From Palsa-892 sp963751615 (GTDB taxonomy: Bacteria > Pseudomonadota > Alphaproteobacteria > Rhizobiales > Xanthobacteraceae), in assembly GCA_963751615.1 (NCBI GenBank), contig CAVVVG010000005.1, positions 1,674,001-1,738,000 of the forward strand: a DNA stretch of 64,000 bases, read 5' to 3'. The notes under the pieces were generated by a model. That model was given only the letters and a program-made list of their open reading frames with translations, was not told where the DNA came from and did no database searches. Position numbers and translations under genes: made by a program. Positions 22,590 through 31,238 of the stretch are shown in pieces (the first letter of the stretch is position 1; every line of letters starts with the position of its first letter).

Positions 22590-23425
22590 ATAATTGGCCG
22601 ACTCTCCGGCGGCAGTGCTCTAATCTCGTCGTCCTTTCCATTCTGGACCCATGCGCTGACATCATTCGCGTTCTCGACAAAATGATAGGGATCTTCCGCC
22701 AACAGACGCAATGATAATTCAGTGATTTCGTCGGCGGATGCCGACTCGGCGAGAATCTCAGCGTCATTACCATGGCGAAATGAGTCAAGATTTAGAATAT
22801 GTGCGTTGATAGCGTCGTATCCCCTTACGAAAGGAACACCCATAGGTCTAACGAACATTGTTTCCGAGCAATCTCCCTGGTCCACCCCGTCGAACATTAG
22901 ACGCCCTTGGAAGCGCTTGTAATAGCGGTAGGGCACGCCGAATCTTTCTTCGGCGCGGTGGATGTAACCGCAGCCTTGCCCCCAAGTGATTCCAAGCACG
23001 CCGATTCGCACGCGATGTGTCTCGAACCAGCGCATTACGCTATCGTCTCCCCATGCCGTTGACTGTCTGCACGAAATAATTTCCTGAGCACGCGGCCCAA
23101 ATGCGAGATGACTAACCATCGGATGCAAGCTACGTATGAATCCGTTTGTCTTAATGCCAATTTCTGGCAACACTCCCGTTTCAGGTTTGGAGCGAACGAC
23201 GTCATAGATATGAGTTTTTGGAAAGTTAAAAGTATACGTGGGCAAGACGAGCGTACGCGAGGACCCCACAGCATCCATGATTGTTGCAAGGATCCTGCTG
23301 CCGCTGTCCCGCGATAAGCCCAAGATGTGGCCAAATGTCCACAATGCCGAGAAGAGCACTAAGACATCGTCACTATCGTCCAAGAGATTGGAAACGACCC
23401 GACCCAAACGCGCTTCCGGTGACAT
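22586..23425 (-). CDS. AAC(3)-family N-acyltransferase
   Basis: The 279-residue protein belongs to the aminoglycoside 3-N-acetyltransferase fold family: VLPTYTFNFP near the start, the RSLHPMVSHLAFGPRAQEI motif with the conserved His, and GYIHRAEERFGVPYRYYKRF with the second His/Glu pair. Chromosomal members in biosynthetic clusters transfer acyl groups to amino sugars or other amines rather than confer drug resistance. ATG 23425 (GGAGG 11 bases before) is preferred over a TTG at 23458. It is coupled to the DUF4910 gene and divergent from the carrier protein gene. Confidence 0.8.
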   Translation of the reverse strand: MSPEARLGRVVSNLLDDSDDVLVLFSALWTFGHILGLSRDSGSRILATIMDAVGSSRTLVLPTYTFNFPKTHIYDVVRSKPETGVLPEIGIKTNGFIRSLHPMVSHLAFGPRAQEIISCRQSTAWGDDSVMRWFETHRVRIGVLGITWGQGCGYIHRAEERFGVPYRYYKRFQGRLMFDGVDQGDCSETMFVRPMGVPFVRGYDAINAHILNLDSFRHGNDAEILAESASADEITELSLRLLAEDPYHFVENANDVSAWVQNGKDDEIRALPPESRPII

Positions 23426-23547
23426 AATGTCTCTAGCCTCCGAGCACTCTTGCACCAAATTACACGAGCATCTGTGCGCACCCGTGTCGGAAACACATAA
23501 TCTGTTCGCTTGTAGTGTAGCAAGAACCGCTTTTTCCTTGAAGCAAG

Positions 23548-23571
23548 CCCATGCGTACTTTAGTGCATGGG
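23548..23571. promoter_or_regulatory. Inverted repeat in the divergent promoter region of the NRPS-like cluster
   Basis: CCCATGC (23548-23554) and GCATGGG (23565-23571) form a perfect dyad with a 10-base spacer. It lies between the two divergent units, 66 bases before the carrier protein gene. It may be an operator; no regulator gene is in the cluster. Confidence 0.4.
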
Positions 23572-23636
23572 GTTTGTTGCAATTGCCTCTAGAGAAATGT
23601 ACTTGACTAGTAAGAAGCTTTGAGTGGCAATCTGTT

Positions 23637-23939
23637 ATGAACCCGAACGCGCAGCGCAGCGCCTTGATTGCTCAAATTCAGGCAATTATTCGCGAAGCCG
23701 TGGGAGTACCAGATGTCATTGTACACGAAGGAAGTACGACACGGGATGTCGCCGGCTGGGATTCACTTACGCATGTGACCATCATACTGATGATTGAGAA
23801 AACTTTCTCAATAAAGCTCACGTCCACAGAAGTTGCACGACTTGAAACTGTAGGCTCGCTAGTGGACATCGTGTTGGCTCGCAGCAAGTCGAATCGTTTT
23901 GACGAGATTAAGCGTGCAAGTCTTTCGACGCCGTTATGA
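23637..23939 (+). CDS. Acyl/peptidyl carrier protein
   Basis: The 100-residue protein is a single carrier domain with the phosphopantetheine site GWDSLTHV (Ser43) and the helix pattern LMIEKTFSIKLTSTEVARLE. It would carry an aminoacyl or acyl group as a thioester. It stands 24 bases before the adenylation enzyme gene and is its likely partner. A C-terminal tail of about 20 residues beyond the domain is basic and probably disordered. Confidence 0.9.
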   Translation: MNPNAQRSALIAQIQAIIREAVGVPDVIVHEGSTTRDVAGWDSLTHVTIILMIEKTFSIKLTSTEVARLETVGSLVDIVLARSKSNRFDEIKRASLSTPL

Positions 23940-23963
23940 TCCATCGACATTGGACTTCGATGC

Positions 23964-25547
23964 ATGACCGAAGCAATCCCAGGAATTGCCGGTGCATTTC
24001 TCGCGAGCGCCGCTCGGCATCAAAATCGCCTTGCTTTAGGGGTGCACGAAGAGCGCCTGACCTATGCGCAGCTGCGTCTGCAAGCCGCTTCGATCGCCTC
24101 TGCGCTGTTGGACAGCGCTTTCGTCAAACCAGGTGATCGCGTCGCTATTCTGGCCGATCGGACCGCGACCGCGTATGTCAGTGTGTTGGCAGCACTTCTT
24201 GCTGGAACGACCTATGTGCCACTCAATCCGCGGTATCCACAAGAGCGTAATCGCGCAATCTTTACGGGCTCAGGAGCAACTGCCCTTATCGTCGATGACC
24301 GAAATGCATTTGGTCTTGACGTCTTGCTAGACGGTGTCGAACCTGCGCCACTAATAGTTACTCCAGAAAGCGCTGACGTACCCGTTAGTATTGGGGCCAA
24401 GAGGTTATCTCGAAAAGACCTGCCGCGAGTAGTTCCCGATGCAAGTCTACGATGTGGACGTGGCAATAATGATTTGGCTTATGTACTTTTTACTTCTGGC
24501 AGCACCGGTGTACCGAAGGGAGTCCCTATCAGTCACGGCAATCTGGCCGCCTATGTCGCGAATGCGACAGCCCTTGCTAATGTGACTTGCGAAGATCGCA
24601 TCATCCAGCTCGCCGATCTGACATTCGACATATCGGTACACGATATGTTTGTAAGCTGGCTGAACGGCGCGGCTCTTTTCAGCGTGCCGGAAAACGCCAC
24701 ATTATTGGCGACCCGGTTTGTCCAGGAGTTGGGCATCACGGGATGGTTCTCTGTGCCATCAACAGCAGGGCTTCTCAAACAGGCTGCATTCCTAACCCCC
24801 GGGGCACTTCCAAGCATGCGCTTCACATTCTTCTGCGGCGAGGCTCTTACCGGCACCATAGCTAAGGCTTGGGCTGAGGCCGCGCCCAATGCTGAAGTAT
24901 TCAATCTCTACGGACCAACGGAAGCAACAGTTGCCTTCACGTCCTTCCGGTATCGGGGCGGACAAGTGGATCTGCCCGACATTATTCCGCTTGGCCATCC
25001 ATTTCGCGAACAGTATGTTGAATTATTTGATGCCGACGGCAATTTGACCGCACCCGGGGGCACTGGAGAAATATGTCTCTCCGGCTCGCAGGTTGCAGGT
25101 CAGTATTGGAACGATCCAGACTTGACTGCACAGCGTTTTTTTCGTGCAAACGGTAAACATTGGTACCGAACGGGAGATCTAGGTCGATATGATCCAAAGT
25201 TCGGTTACCTTTTTGCAGGTCGTCTGGATCATCAGGTCAAGATTCGCGGCTACCGGGTTGAACTACAAGAGATCGAAGGTGCTGTGCGCAAGGCAAGCGG
25301 CTGCGACCTCGTAGCCGTTCTGCCGTGGCCAGTAACCAAGGATGGGGGTGCGACTGGCTGCGTTGCGTTTGTGGCAGGCACACCTGGTGACGTCGAATTG
25401 GTGCGCCATCTATGCCAGCAACAACTGCCCGAATATATGGTGCCCAGCCAGATTATCTATCTTCCTGAGATGCCGCTCAATTCCAACGGAAAGGTCGATG
25501 GCCTCCGGTTGCGAACTCACGCGGCGCTTTCCCTTCAAAAAAATTGA
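23964..25547 (+). CDS. Stand-alone amino acid adenylation enzyme (NRPS A-domain type)
   Basis: The 527-residue enzyme has the A-domain core motifs: A3 YVLFTSGSTGVPKGV, A4 LTFDISVHDMF with the Asp that contacts the substrate amino group, A5 NLYGPTEATV, A7 YRTGDLGRYD, A8 GRLDHQVKIRGYRVELQEIE and A10 NSNGKVD with its Lys. It activates an amino acid with ATP and loads a carrier. No condensation, carrier or thioesterase domain is attached, so the carrier protein encoded upstream is the likely partner. The amino acid cannot be named without a structure-based code. Ribosome site weak. Confidence 0.92.
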   Translation: MTEAIPGIAGAFLASAARHQNRLALGVHEERLTYAQLRLQAASIASALLDSAFVKPGDRVAILADRTATAYVSVLAALLAGTTYVPLNPRYPQERNRAIFTGSGATALIVDDRNAFGLDVLLDGVEPAPLIVTPESADVPVSIGAKRLSRKDLPRVVPDASLRCGRGNNDLAYVLFTSGSTGVPKGVPISHGNLAAYVANATALANVTCEDRIIQLADLTFDISVHDMFVSWLNGAALFSVPENATLLATRFVQELGITGWFSVPSTAGLLKQAAFLTPGALPSMRFTFFCGEALTGTIAKAWAEAAPNAEVFNLYGPTEATVAFTSFRYRGGQVDLPDIIPLGHPFREQYVELFDADGNLTAPGGTGEICLSGSQVAGQYWNDPDLTAQRFFRANGKHWYRTGDLGRYDPKFGYLFAGRLDHQVKIRGYRVELQEIEGAVRKASGCDLVAVLPWPVTKDGGATGCVAFVAGTPGDVELVRHLCQQQLPEYMVPSQIIYLPEMPLNSNGKVDGLRLRTHAALSLQKN

Positions 25548-25556
25548 GAGCCAGCC

Positions 25557-26507
25557 ATGCGCTTTGTCATAGTCGGCAATGGCAAAATGGCTATCGACAC
25601 ATTGGCGACACTCAACCTTACGCCAGGTGCGGAGGTAGTCATGTGTCTTGGCGATCCTCGTCATGAAACAGTGCAGTCCCGGCTTGCAAATGTATGTGCC
25701 GCGGCTGGCGTACCTTATCGCGCTACACGAAGTATAAATGACACCGAGACCGTTGCGGCCATGCGCGATATCGCGCCCGACTATCTGGTGAGCGCAAATA
25801 ATTTCCAAATTTTTAAAGCACCCAGCCTTGCAGTCCCGGTTCGAGGCGTCGTCAATTTCCACAATGCACCGCTGCCGCGCTACGCCGGTCTCAATGCCTG
25901 TTCGTGGGCGCTATTTAACGGCGAGGTGGAGCACGGAGTGACCTGGCATTTTGTTGACCGTGACATCGATTCTGGGCCGATCCTTGCCCAAAGTCGCTTT
26001 GCTATTGACCCAGATGAGACAGCGATCGGTCTCATAAGCCGTTGTATTCGGGAAGGGAGTGCACTTTTTCGCTCACTCGCAGCCGACCTTGTAGCGGGTA
26101 GGGCTCAACCAATACCGCAGGATCAGAAAGGTCGTCTATATTTTGGAATGAAAGAGCGGCCTTGGAACGGCGATCTGCCTTGGTGGGAATCGACGGCCAA
26201 GGTCAAGCGCTTGGCGCGGGCGTTGTCGTTTCATCCTATGCCGAATATGTTTTACCGTCCAAGATTTGCCGTCGACACTACTAAGCCATTGTTCGCCGAG
26301 CAGTTAGGCGTCGAGAATGTCGGCTTGCATGGTGAGCCCGGAACTTTGGTTGACGTTACACCGGACGAGGTTGCCATCGAATTGTCAGACGGTCTCATGC
26401 GCGTGCGTGGTCTCTACGATGAATCCGGCCAACCCGTCGATCCACATTCGATCACAGAAACTTTCGGACTGCATAAAGGGCGACGATTGGTGACTTTTAG
26501 CACCTAA
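25557..26507 (+). CDS. Formyltransferase-family protein (Fmt-like)
   Basis: The 316-residue protein has a Fmt-type domain with the catalytic set Asn and His in NFHNAPLPRYAG and Asp in FVDRDIDSGPIL, and a beta-barrel-like C-terminal part. True methionyl-tRNA formyltransferase has HxSLLP here; this HNAPLP form is that of formyltransferases tied to NRPS and sugar-nucleotide pathways. It starts 9 bases after the adenylation gene and is probably translated from the same message. It may formylate the amino group of the carrier-bound amino acid, using formyl-tetrahydrofolate; this is inferred from context. Confidence 0.85.
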   Translation: MRFVIVGNGKMAIDTLATLNLTPGAEVVMCLGDPRHETVQSRLANVCAAAGVPYRATRSINDTETVAAMRDIAPDYLVSANNFQIFKAPSLAVPVRGVVNFHNAPLPRYAGLNACSWALFNGEVEHGVTWHFVDRDIDSGPILAQSRFAIDPDETAIGLISRCIREGSALFRSLAADLVAGRAQPIPQDQKGRLYFGMKERPWNGDLPWWESTAKVKRLARALSFHPMPNMFYRPRFAVDTTKPLFAEQLGVENVGLHGEPGTLVDVTPDEVAIELSDGLMRVRGLYDESGQPVDPHSITETFGLHKGRRLVTFST

Positions 26508-26565
26508 GTTGTCTGTTCATCGCACAACGCAATAATTCACGCTAAGCATGCCGTTTATGCGGCGA

Positions 26566-27996
26566 TTAGCCTTTGATACAGATCAGAGGCTTTAGGCGCG
26601 CCACGCGGCGTGCGAGGCCGGCTCGCTCGGCAGCAAGCACCACAGCTCCCACGTCCTTGTAAGCGCCGGGAGCTTCTTCTGCGATTCCACGCATGGAGGG
26701 GCTACGGATCAAAATGCCTTGGCCGGCTAGTTCATCAACGATCTTGCGCCCGCTCCATCGTTTGAGAGCACCATGGCGCGATAGGGCGCGGCCCGCCCCA
26801 TGACAAGCCGACGAGAAGGATTTCTGTTCGCTCGTTGGTGCGCCAACCAATATATAAGACCCTGTGCCCATACTACCGCCGATCAACACCGGCTGGCCGG
26901 TTACGCGTAAGGCTTCTGGGAGGCTTGGATGTCGGGGACCAAAAGCGCGCGTTGCCCCCTTGCGGTGCACGAATAGCTCACGTTCCTTGCCGTCGACTTT
27001 ATGTATTTCAAGCTTACACGTGTTGTGCGAGACATCGAACAATAGATCGAGGGTAGTGTGCGGGAAGAAGTGCTGCATCACGCGGCGCGCGTAATGTCCG
27101 AGAATCTCGCGATTGGCCAAAGCACAATTGATGGCAGCGCGCATCGCGCCGAGATATCGTTGGCCCAGCTCCGATTTGATGGGTGCGCAGGCAAGTTCGC
27201 GATCCGGGAGCTCGATTCCGAATTGTCGGGCCGCGACCGCCATTTCTTTTAGGTATTCAGTGCCGATCTGATGACCGAGACCGCGCGAGCCACAGTGTAT
27301 GGTGAGTACCACTTCGTCCTTGGCAAGGCCGAACACCGTCGCGACGTTAGCATCAAAGATTTCCGCAACGCCCTGGACTTCGAGATAATGATTGCCTGAA
27401 CCAAGCGTACCCATCTCGCGGCGTTGCCGCGTTTTCGCGCGCTCCGACACGTCCTGGGGTTTAGCTCCATGTGCGACGCCACCTTCCTCGATGCGTTCGA
27501 GATCGCGCTGCTCGCCGAAGCCGCGTTCGATCGCCCAGGCTGCGCCGCCCGCCAGCATCTCGTCCATACTGGCTGGATCAAGCGTAATCGAACCTTGACT
27601 GCCAACTCCGGCCGGAATCTGTCGGTAGAGCGATTCCGCAAGCGATTTCTGAACTAACGTTACGTCCGATACTTTCAGGCCAGTTAGCATGGTGCGCACT
27701 CCGCACGAAATGTCGAAGCCGACGCCACCGGCCGAAACCACACCACCCTGCTCTGAATCGAACGCAGCAACGCCGCCTATCGGAAATCCATAGCCCCAAT
27801 GCGCATCAGGCATGGCGTAAGATGCGGTCACGATGCCTGGCAATGTCGCGACGTTAATCGTCTGCTCAATGACTTTGTCATCCATGTCGCGGATGAGAAT
27901 CTCATCCGCATAGATGATCGCAGGCACACGCATCAACCCGGTTGGCGCGATACGCCACGTTGTCTCGTCGACACGCGTGAAACGAGAAGGATCCAT
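26566..27996 (-). CDS. rtcB: RtcB RNA ligase
   Basis: The 476-residue enzyme joins 2',3'-cyclic phosphate or 3'-phosphate to 5'-hydroxyl RNA ends using GTP and Mn. Seen motifs are PDAHWGYGFPIGGVAAFD, GGVGFDISCGVR with the metal-binding Cys, GSGNHYLEVQGV, HCGSRGLGHQ, DVSHNTCKLE and SACHGAGRALSR with the guanylylated His. ATG 27996 has AAGGAG 10 bases before it; a GTG at 28014 overlaps the archease stop codon and would couple translation. It forms an operon with archease, its activator. Confidence 0.95.
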   Translation of the reverse strand: MDPSRFTRVDETTWRIAPTGLMRVPAIIYADEILIRDMDDKVIEQTINVATLPGIVTASYAMPDAHWGYGFPIGGVAAFDSEQGGVVSAGGVGFDISCGVRTMLTGLKVSDVTLVQKSLAESLYRQIPAGVGSQGSITLDPASMDEMLAGGAAWAIERGFGEQRDLERIEEGGVAHGAKPQDVSERAKTRQRREMGTLGSGNHYLEVQGVAEIFDANVATVFGLAKDEVVLTIHCGSRGLGHQIGTEYLKEMAVAARQFGIELPDRELACAPIKSELGQRYLGAMRAAINCALANREILGHYARRVMQHFFPHTTLDLLFDVSHNTCKLEIHKVDGKERELFVHRKGATRAFGPRHPSLPEALRVTGQPVLIGGSMGTGSYILVGAPTSEQKSFSSACHGAGRALSRHGALKRWSGRKIVDELAGQGILIRSPSMRGIAEEAPGAYKDVGAVVLAAERAGLARRVARLKPLICIKG

Positions 27997-28010
27997 CGTG
28001 GCAATCTCCT

Positions 28011-28445
28011 TCACACGTCAATAATGCAAGCTGCGGACCAGCGGCCATCGGCTTCCCGTGCCACGCGCAAGGCCGTGTAAGTTGCGCCCTTGGGTTCGCA
28101 AGCAGGCGCATGCCGCGGGACGTCTACGGCCTCACCCCACATTGTTCCATTGAGCTGTGGTCCCGCGATGCGAACCGAATAACGTCCAAACAGCATGTTG
28201 CGGGTTGCCATTTCGAAAATAATGGCATTCAACCACTCAACAAAAAGAAGCTCTTGATCCGGGGTATTACAGGCAACCTCGACGCAAACGTTGCCGTGCA
28301 CCTCTGTATGAGTGACGATTGCAGTCAGCGCGAGTGCCGCTTGTTCAAAGGCTTCCTCGACTGTTACGCCCCAACCATGAACGCCAATGTCAGCCGCATG
28401 CGGGAAATGCTCCCATCCTCGAGCTGTTGAATCGGCGGGGCGCAT
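28011..28445 (-). CDS. Archease, activator of RtcB
   Basis: The 144-residue protein matches the archease family: FPHAADIGVHGWGVTVEEAF with the metal-binding Asp, LLFVEWLNAIIFEMATR in the middle and VKAATYTAL-like PKGATYTALRV plus AACIIDV at the end. Archease speeds guanylylation of RtcB. Its gene sits directly upstream of rtcB with stop and alternative rtcB start overlapping, so it is certainly part of the same unit. Confidence 0.93.
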   Translation of the reverse strand: MRPADSTARGWEHFPHAADIGVHGWGVTVEEAFEQAALALTAIVTHTEVHGNVCVEVACNTPDQELLFVEWLNAIIFEMATRNMLFGRYSVRIAGPQLNGTMWGEAVDVPRHAPACEPKGATYTALRVAREADGRWSAACIIDV

Positions 28446-28625
28446 TGGCGTTTACATCTGCTGCATTTTCAAGCCATGTCAGAGGCTGTATTGGAATGAA
28501 TCGGAACTGCCGCGACAGATCATTCATTCCTCAGTATGGCAAAATTCTTATTGAGCTGAATCAATGCTTAGGAGCAGCATTTGCCCGCCTCTGATCGAAT
28601 TCCGATGGTCATTGAACCATTCAAG

Positions 28626-29366
28626 CTAATATTGCGTGTTTGCGACATTAATCGGATCAGGCCGATCGGTGCCGAGGTAGCGTTTAAACCATTGCACCGC
28701 GTGTGCGATTACCTTCTCCATCGCTCCAGGTTCAGGAAAAAGGTGGCTCGCCCCGGAAACAATCTCAAGCGACTTCGGTGCGTGCAGGTGTGCAATCGCC
28801 TGTTCGTTTAGTTCGATGACGCTGAAATCAACGCCACCGACGATCAAAAGCGTCGGCGCTTGCACGATGTCGAGTGCATTACCTGCGAGGTCCGGCCGCC
28901 CGCCGCGCGAGACCACAGCAGCAACACGGCGAGGAAGTTTTGCCGCCGCAACAAGAGCAGCCGCAGCACCGGTGCTTGCGCCGAATAATCCAAACGGAAG
29001 CTTTGCAATCGACGGCTGCCCATCCAGCCAGCGCACGGCATCAACAAGCCGATCTGCCAGTAGCCCAATGTTGAAAACATTGGCTCGGTCGGATTCCTCT
29101 TCCGGAGTCAGGAGATCGAACAACAATGTTGCGATCCCTTGACTGTTTAATGCGTTGGCAACGGCCATATTTCGCGGACTCAGATGACTCGAACCGCTCC
29201 CGTGCGCAAAGGCAACGAGCGCATATGCATTGGTGGGAACATGCAGAGTACCGCAAAGCCCAACCGGCGGAATCCGGACATCGCGGATTTGGTGCGCAGT
29301 TCTTTTGCTGTTTGATTTAGAACGGTTTTCTGTCGAGAACATCACGGACGCGTTAGCCCTTTTCAT
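28626..29366 (-). CDS. Dienelactone hydrolase-type alpha/beta hydrolase
   Basis: The 246-residue protein has an alpha/beta hydrolase core: oxyanion region VAFAHGSGSSHLSPRN, nucleophile elbow LFGASTGAAAA (Ser), acid in LIVGGVDFSVIELN and a late His in VSGASHLFPEPG. Proteins of this kind, alone or fused to phosphoribosyltransferases, are common near archease/RtcB and stress genes. The substrate is unknown. ATG 29342 is a possible shorter start; neither start has a strong ribosome site. Confidence 0.82.
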   Translation of the reverse strand: MKRANASVMFSTENRSKSNSKRTAHQIRDVRIPPVGLCGTLHVPTNAYALVAFAHGSGSSHLSPRNMAVANALNSQGIATLLFDLLTPEEESDRANVFNIGLLADRLVDAVRWLDGQPSIAKLPFGLFGASTGAAAALVAAAKLPRRVAAVVSRGGRPDLAGNALDIVQAPTLLIVGGVDFSVIELNEQAIAHLHAPKSLEIVSGASHLFPEPGAMEKVIAHAVQWFKRYLGTDRPDPINVANTQY

Positions 29367-29445
29367 ACATGAGAATTATCTACGACATTCCGGAGAACGC
29401 GCTTTATTGAGATCAACAGCAAACTCGCCATCGAGGCTTGCCGTA

Positions 29446-29459
29446 TTGATTCACATCAA
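29446..29459 (+). promoter_or_regulatory. Perfect Fnr/FixK box
   Basis: TTGATTCACATCAA is an exact match to the TTGAT-N4-ATCAA site of Fnr/FixK regulators. It lies 91 bases before the CBS protein gene at 29550, a fitting place for an activator of a low-oxygen promoter. Confidence 0.75.
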
Positions 29460-29549
29460 TGAGAGCCGCAATTGCAGTTTCCATTATCAATTGCATTTTC
29501 CTGGGTCAGGACAGCCAATATTTAGAGGCTGAGCGTCAGGGAGGGTCCC

Positions 29550-29969
29550 ATGAAGGTCAAGGATGTTATGCACACGGGGACAATATGCGTTGAGCCGAAC
29601 ACCCCTTTGATGGAGGTCGCAGACCGCATGCGTGAATGCGACGTTGGCGCGCTTCCAGTGAAGTCAAACGGTCACCTTATTGGCCTTGTAACCGATCGTG
29701 ATATCACCTGCCGAGCTGTCGCCAATGGTGGCGATCTTGCGGAGATGACCGCCAAAGACGTGATGACGTCGGATGTTGTTTGCTGCTCACCGGACGACGA
29801 CATCGCAGTCGCCATCGAAGTTATGGAGTCGAAACAGGTCCGTCGGCTGCCCGTCACTGACAGCCACAAGACGATGATTGGGATGCTGAGCCTCGGCGAC
29901 ATTTCGCGCAAGGTAAGCAAGAAGATGTCTGGCGAGGTGCTATTCGCTGTCTCGGGGCACCACATTTGA
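29550..29969 (+). CDS. CBS-domain pair protein
   Basis: The 139-residue protein consists of two CBS domains (about 1-60 and 70-130; VKDVMHTGTICVEPNTPLME, LIGLVTDRDITCRAV, VRRLPVTDSHKTMIGMLSLG). Such pairs bind adenine nucleotides or NADH and act as energy sensors. GGGAGG lies before the start. The upstream Fnr/FixK box suggests induction under low oxygen, as for many stand-alone CBS proteins in rhizobia. Confidence 0.9.
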   Translation: MKVKDVMHTGTICVEPNTPLMEVADRMRECDVGALPVKSNGHLIGLVTDRDITCRAVANGGDLAEMTAKDVMTSDVVCCSPDDDIAVAIEVMESKQVRRLPVTDSHKTMIGMLSLGDISRKVSKKMSGEVLFAVSGHHI

Positions 29970-30056
29970 CGGTCAGAATGTGCGGCGACAGTCGCTCAAT
30001 CTGAACGCCGTAGCTTCGAACCGCTAATGGATCGCAGATGGCGCGAGTGCGAATAT

Positions 30057-31238
30057 TTACCGGGGCAAAGCCACCCTAAATTTACCGTCCGGCTCGAACC
30101 GTACGCTCGTACCAAAGAGCCGACTTTCCTGATCCAGTGCTTTGTGTAGCCACTTGCAGTCACTACGCGATGCGCGAACAAGTTGGAAACGTTGGATCTG
30201 GAGCGGCACCATCTCGATTTCGACGAGGTCTGCAGTCGCAGCATCAAGAGCTGCAAAATACATCAGCGCGAGATCAGCGCGAAATTCCTCATAGCCTCTG
30301 ATGCCCTCATAGTCGTTCAGAAAGTCACCGCAGCCATATAAGATCAGCCGATTGCGGTAGACTTCGATGCCTTTCGAATGATGCGAAGAGTGCCCGTGAA
30401 CAATCGAGACATCTGCGCGATCCACGAGGTCGTGAGCGAAGCGCCTCTGCTCCTCCGTGACGTCGTAACCCCAGTTTGGCCCCCAATGGATGGATACGAT
30501 GATAACGTCGCCCGGTCGTTTCACGCGTGAGATTTGCTCAACGATGCTTGCGGTACTGAGAGGCGAGATGTGTGTGAGAAAATTGACGCCGGGCATGTCG
30601 GCCGTTGCCGACCAAGTTCGTGGGGTGCCGCTCGTCGACACAGCGAACGAAAACACGATTATTTTGCCCTTGTCGGCAATGTCGAAAAATGCTGGCGTGC
30701 TCGCTTCGGCCAGATCGCGACCAGCCCCGGAAAACTTGATGCGCAAGTGCTCCAGCGTCTTGAGCGTATCCAGTAATCCGGCACGCTCCCAATCAAGAAC
30801 ATGGTTGTTGGCAAGCACGCAACAGTCGATACCGGCTGCTGATAAGCAGGCGGCGTTCTCGGGGCTCATGCGATAGTTAATGCCTTTCGTGATGTATTTA
30901 TTGTTGCGCGTGATGCTTGTTTCTAGATTGATGATGCGTGCATCCGGGCGCACTCGGTCCAGTTCCTGAAGAGCGGCGCCCCAGATGTACGAAAATCCGA
31001 CAGGCGCTGCGATGGGTCCGTTCAATTGTTCGGCTAGACGAACATAGTCCATTGCGGATTTAACGTAATCCTCGTGCAGACGCGGGTCACATGGATACGG
31101 CAGCACTTGATCAATGCCACGCCCGGTCATTACGTCGCCGCAGAGAAATATTCTGAAGATGTCCCGCTGCGCCACTTTATTGGTGCCTAGCATGGGCCAT
31201 AAACCAAATGTGAAGCTCGGCGGATCCCGACGTGCCAC
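30057..31238 (-). CDS. CapA-family protein (PgsA-like metallophosphatase fold)
   Basis: The 393-residue protein belongs to the CapA/PgsA family: FLCGDVMTGRGIDQ near the start, INLETSITRN, LANNHVLDWERAGLLDTL, VSIHWGPNWGYDVTEEQRRF and VHGHSSHHSKGIEVYRNRLI with the clustered His residues of a calcineurin-like site. Family members act in poly-gamma-glutamate synthesis in Bacillus, but most proteobacterial members have unknown roles. No other capsule gene is nearby. The start is uncertain: GTG 31238 gives the listed frame, and ATG 31193 is equally possible. Confidence 0.82.
   Translation of the reverse strand: MARRDPPSFTFGLWPMLGTNKVAQRDIFRIFLCGDVMTGRGIDQVLPYPCDPRLHEDYVKSAMDYVRLAEQLNGPIAAPVGFSYIWGAALQELDRVRPDARIINLETSITRNNKYITKGINYRMSPENAACLSAAGIDCCVLANNHVLDWERAGLLDTLKTLEHLRIKFSGAGRDLAEASTPAFFDIADKGKIIVFSFAVSTSGTPRTWSATADMPGVNFLTHISPLSTASIVEQISRVKRPGDVIIVSIHWGPNWGYDVTEEQRRFAHDLVDRADVSIVHGHSSHHSKGIEVYRNRLILYGCGDFLNDYEGIRGYEEFRADLALMYFAALDAATADLVEIEMVPLQIQRFQLVRASRSDCKWLHKALDQESRLFGTSVRFEPDGKFRVALPR

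Noticed and set aside
22586..23425. Aminoglycoside resistance gene
   Set aside because: The protein has the AAC(3) fold, but it sits in a biosynthetic cluster, and chromosomal members of this family usually act in biosynthesis; drug resistance is not supported.
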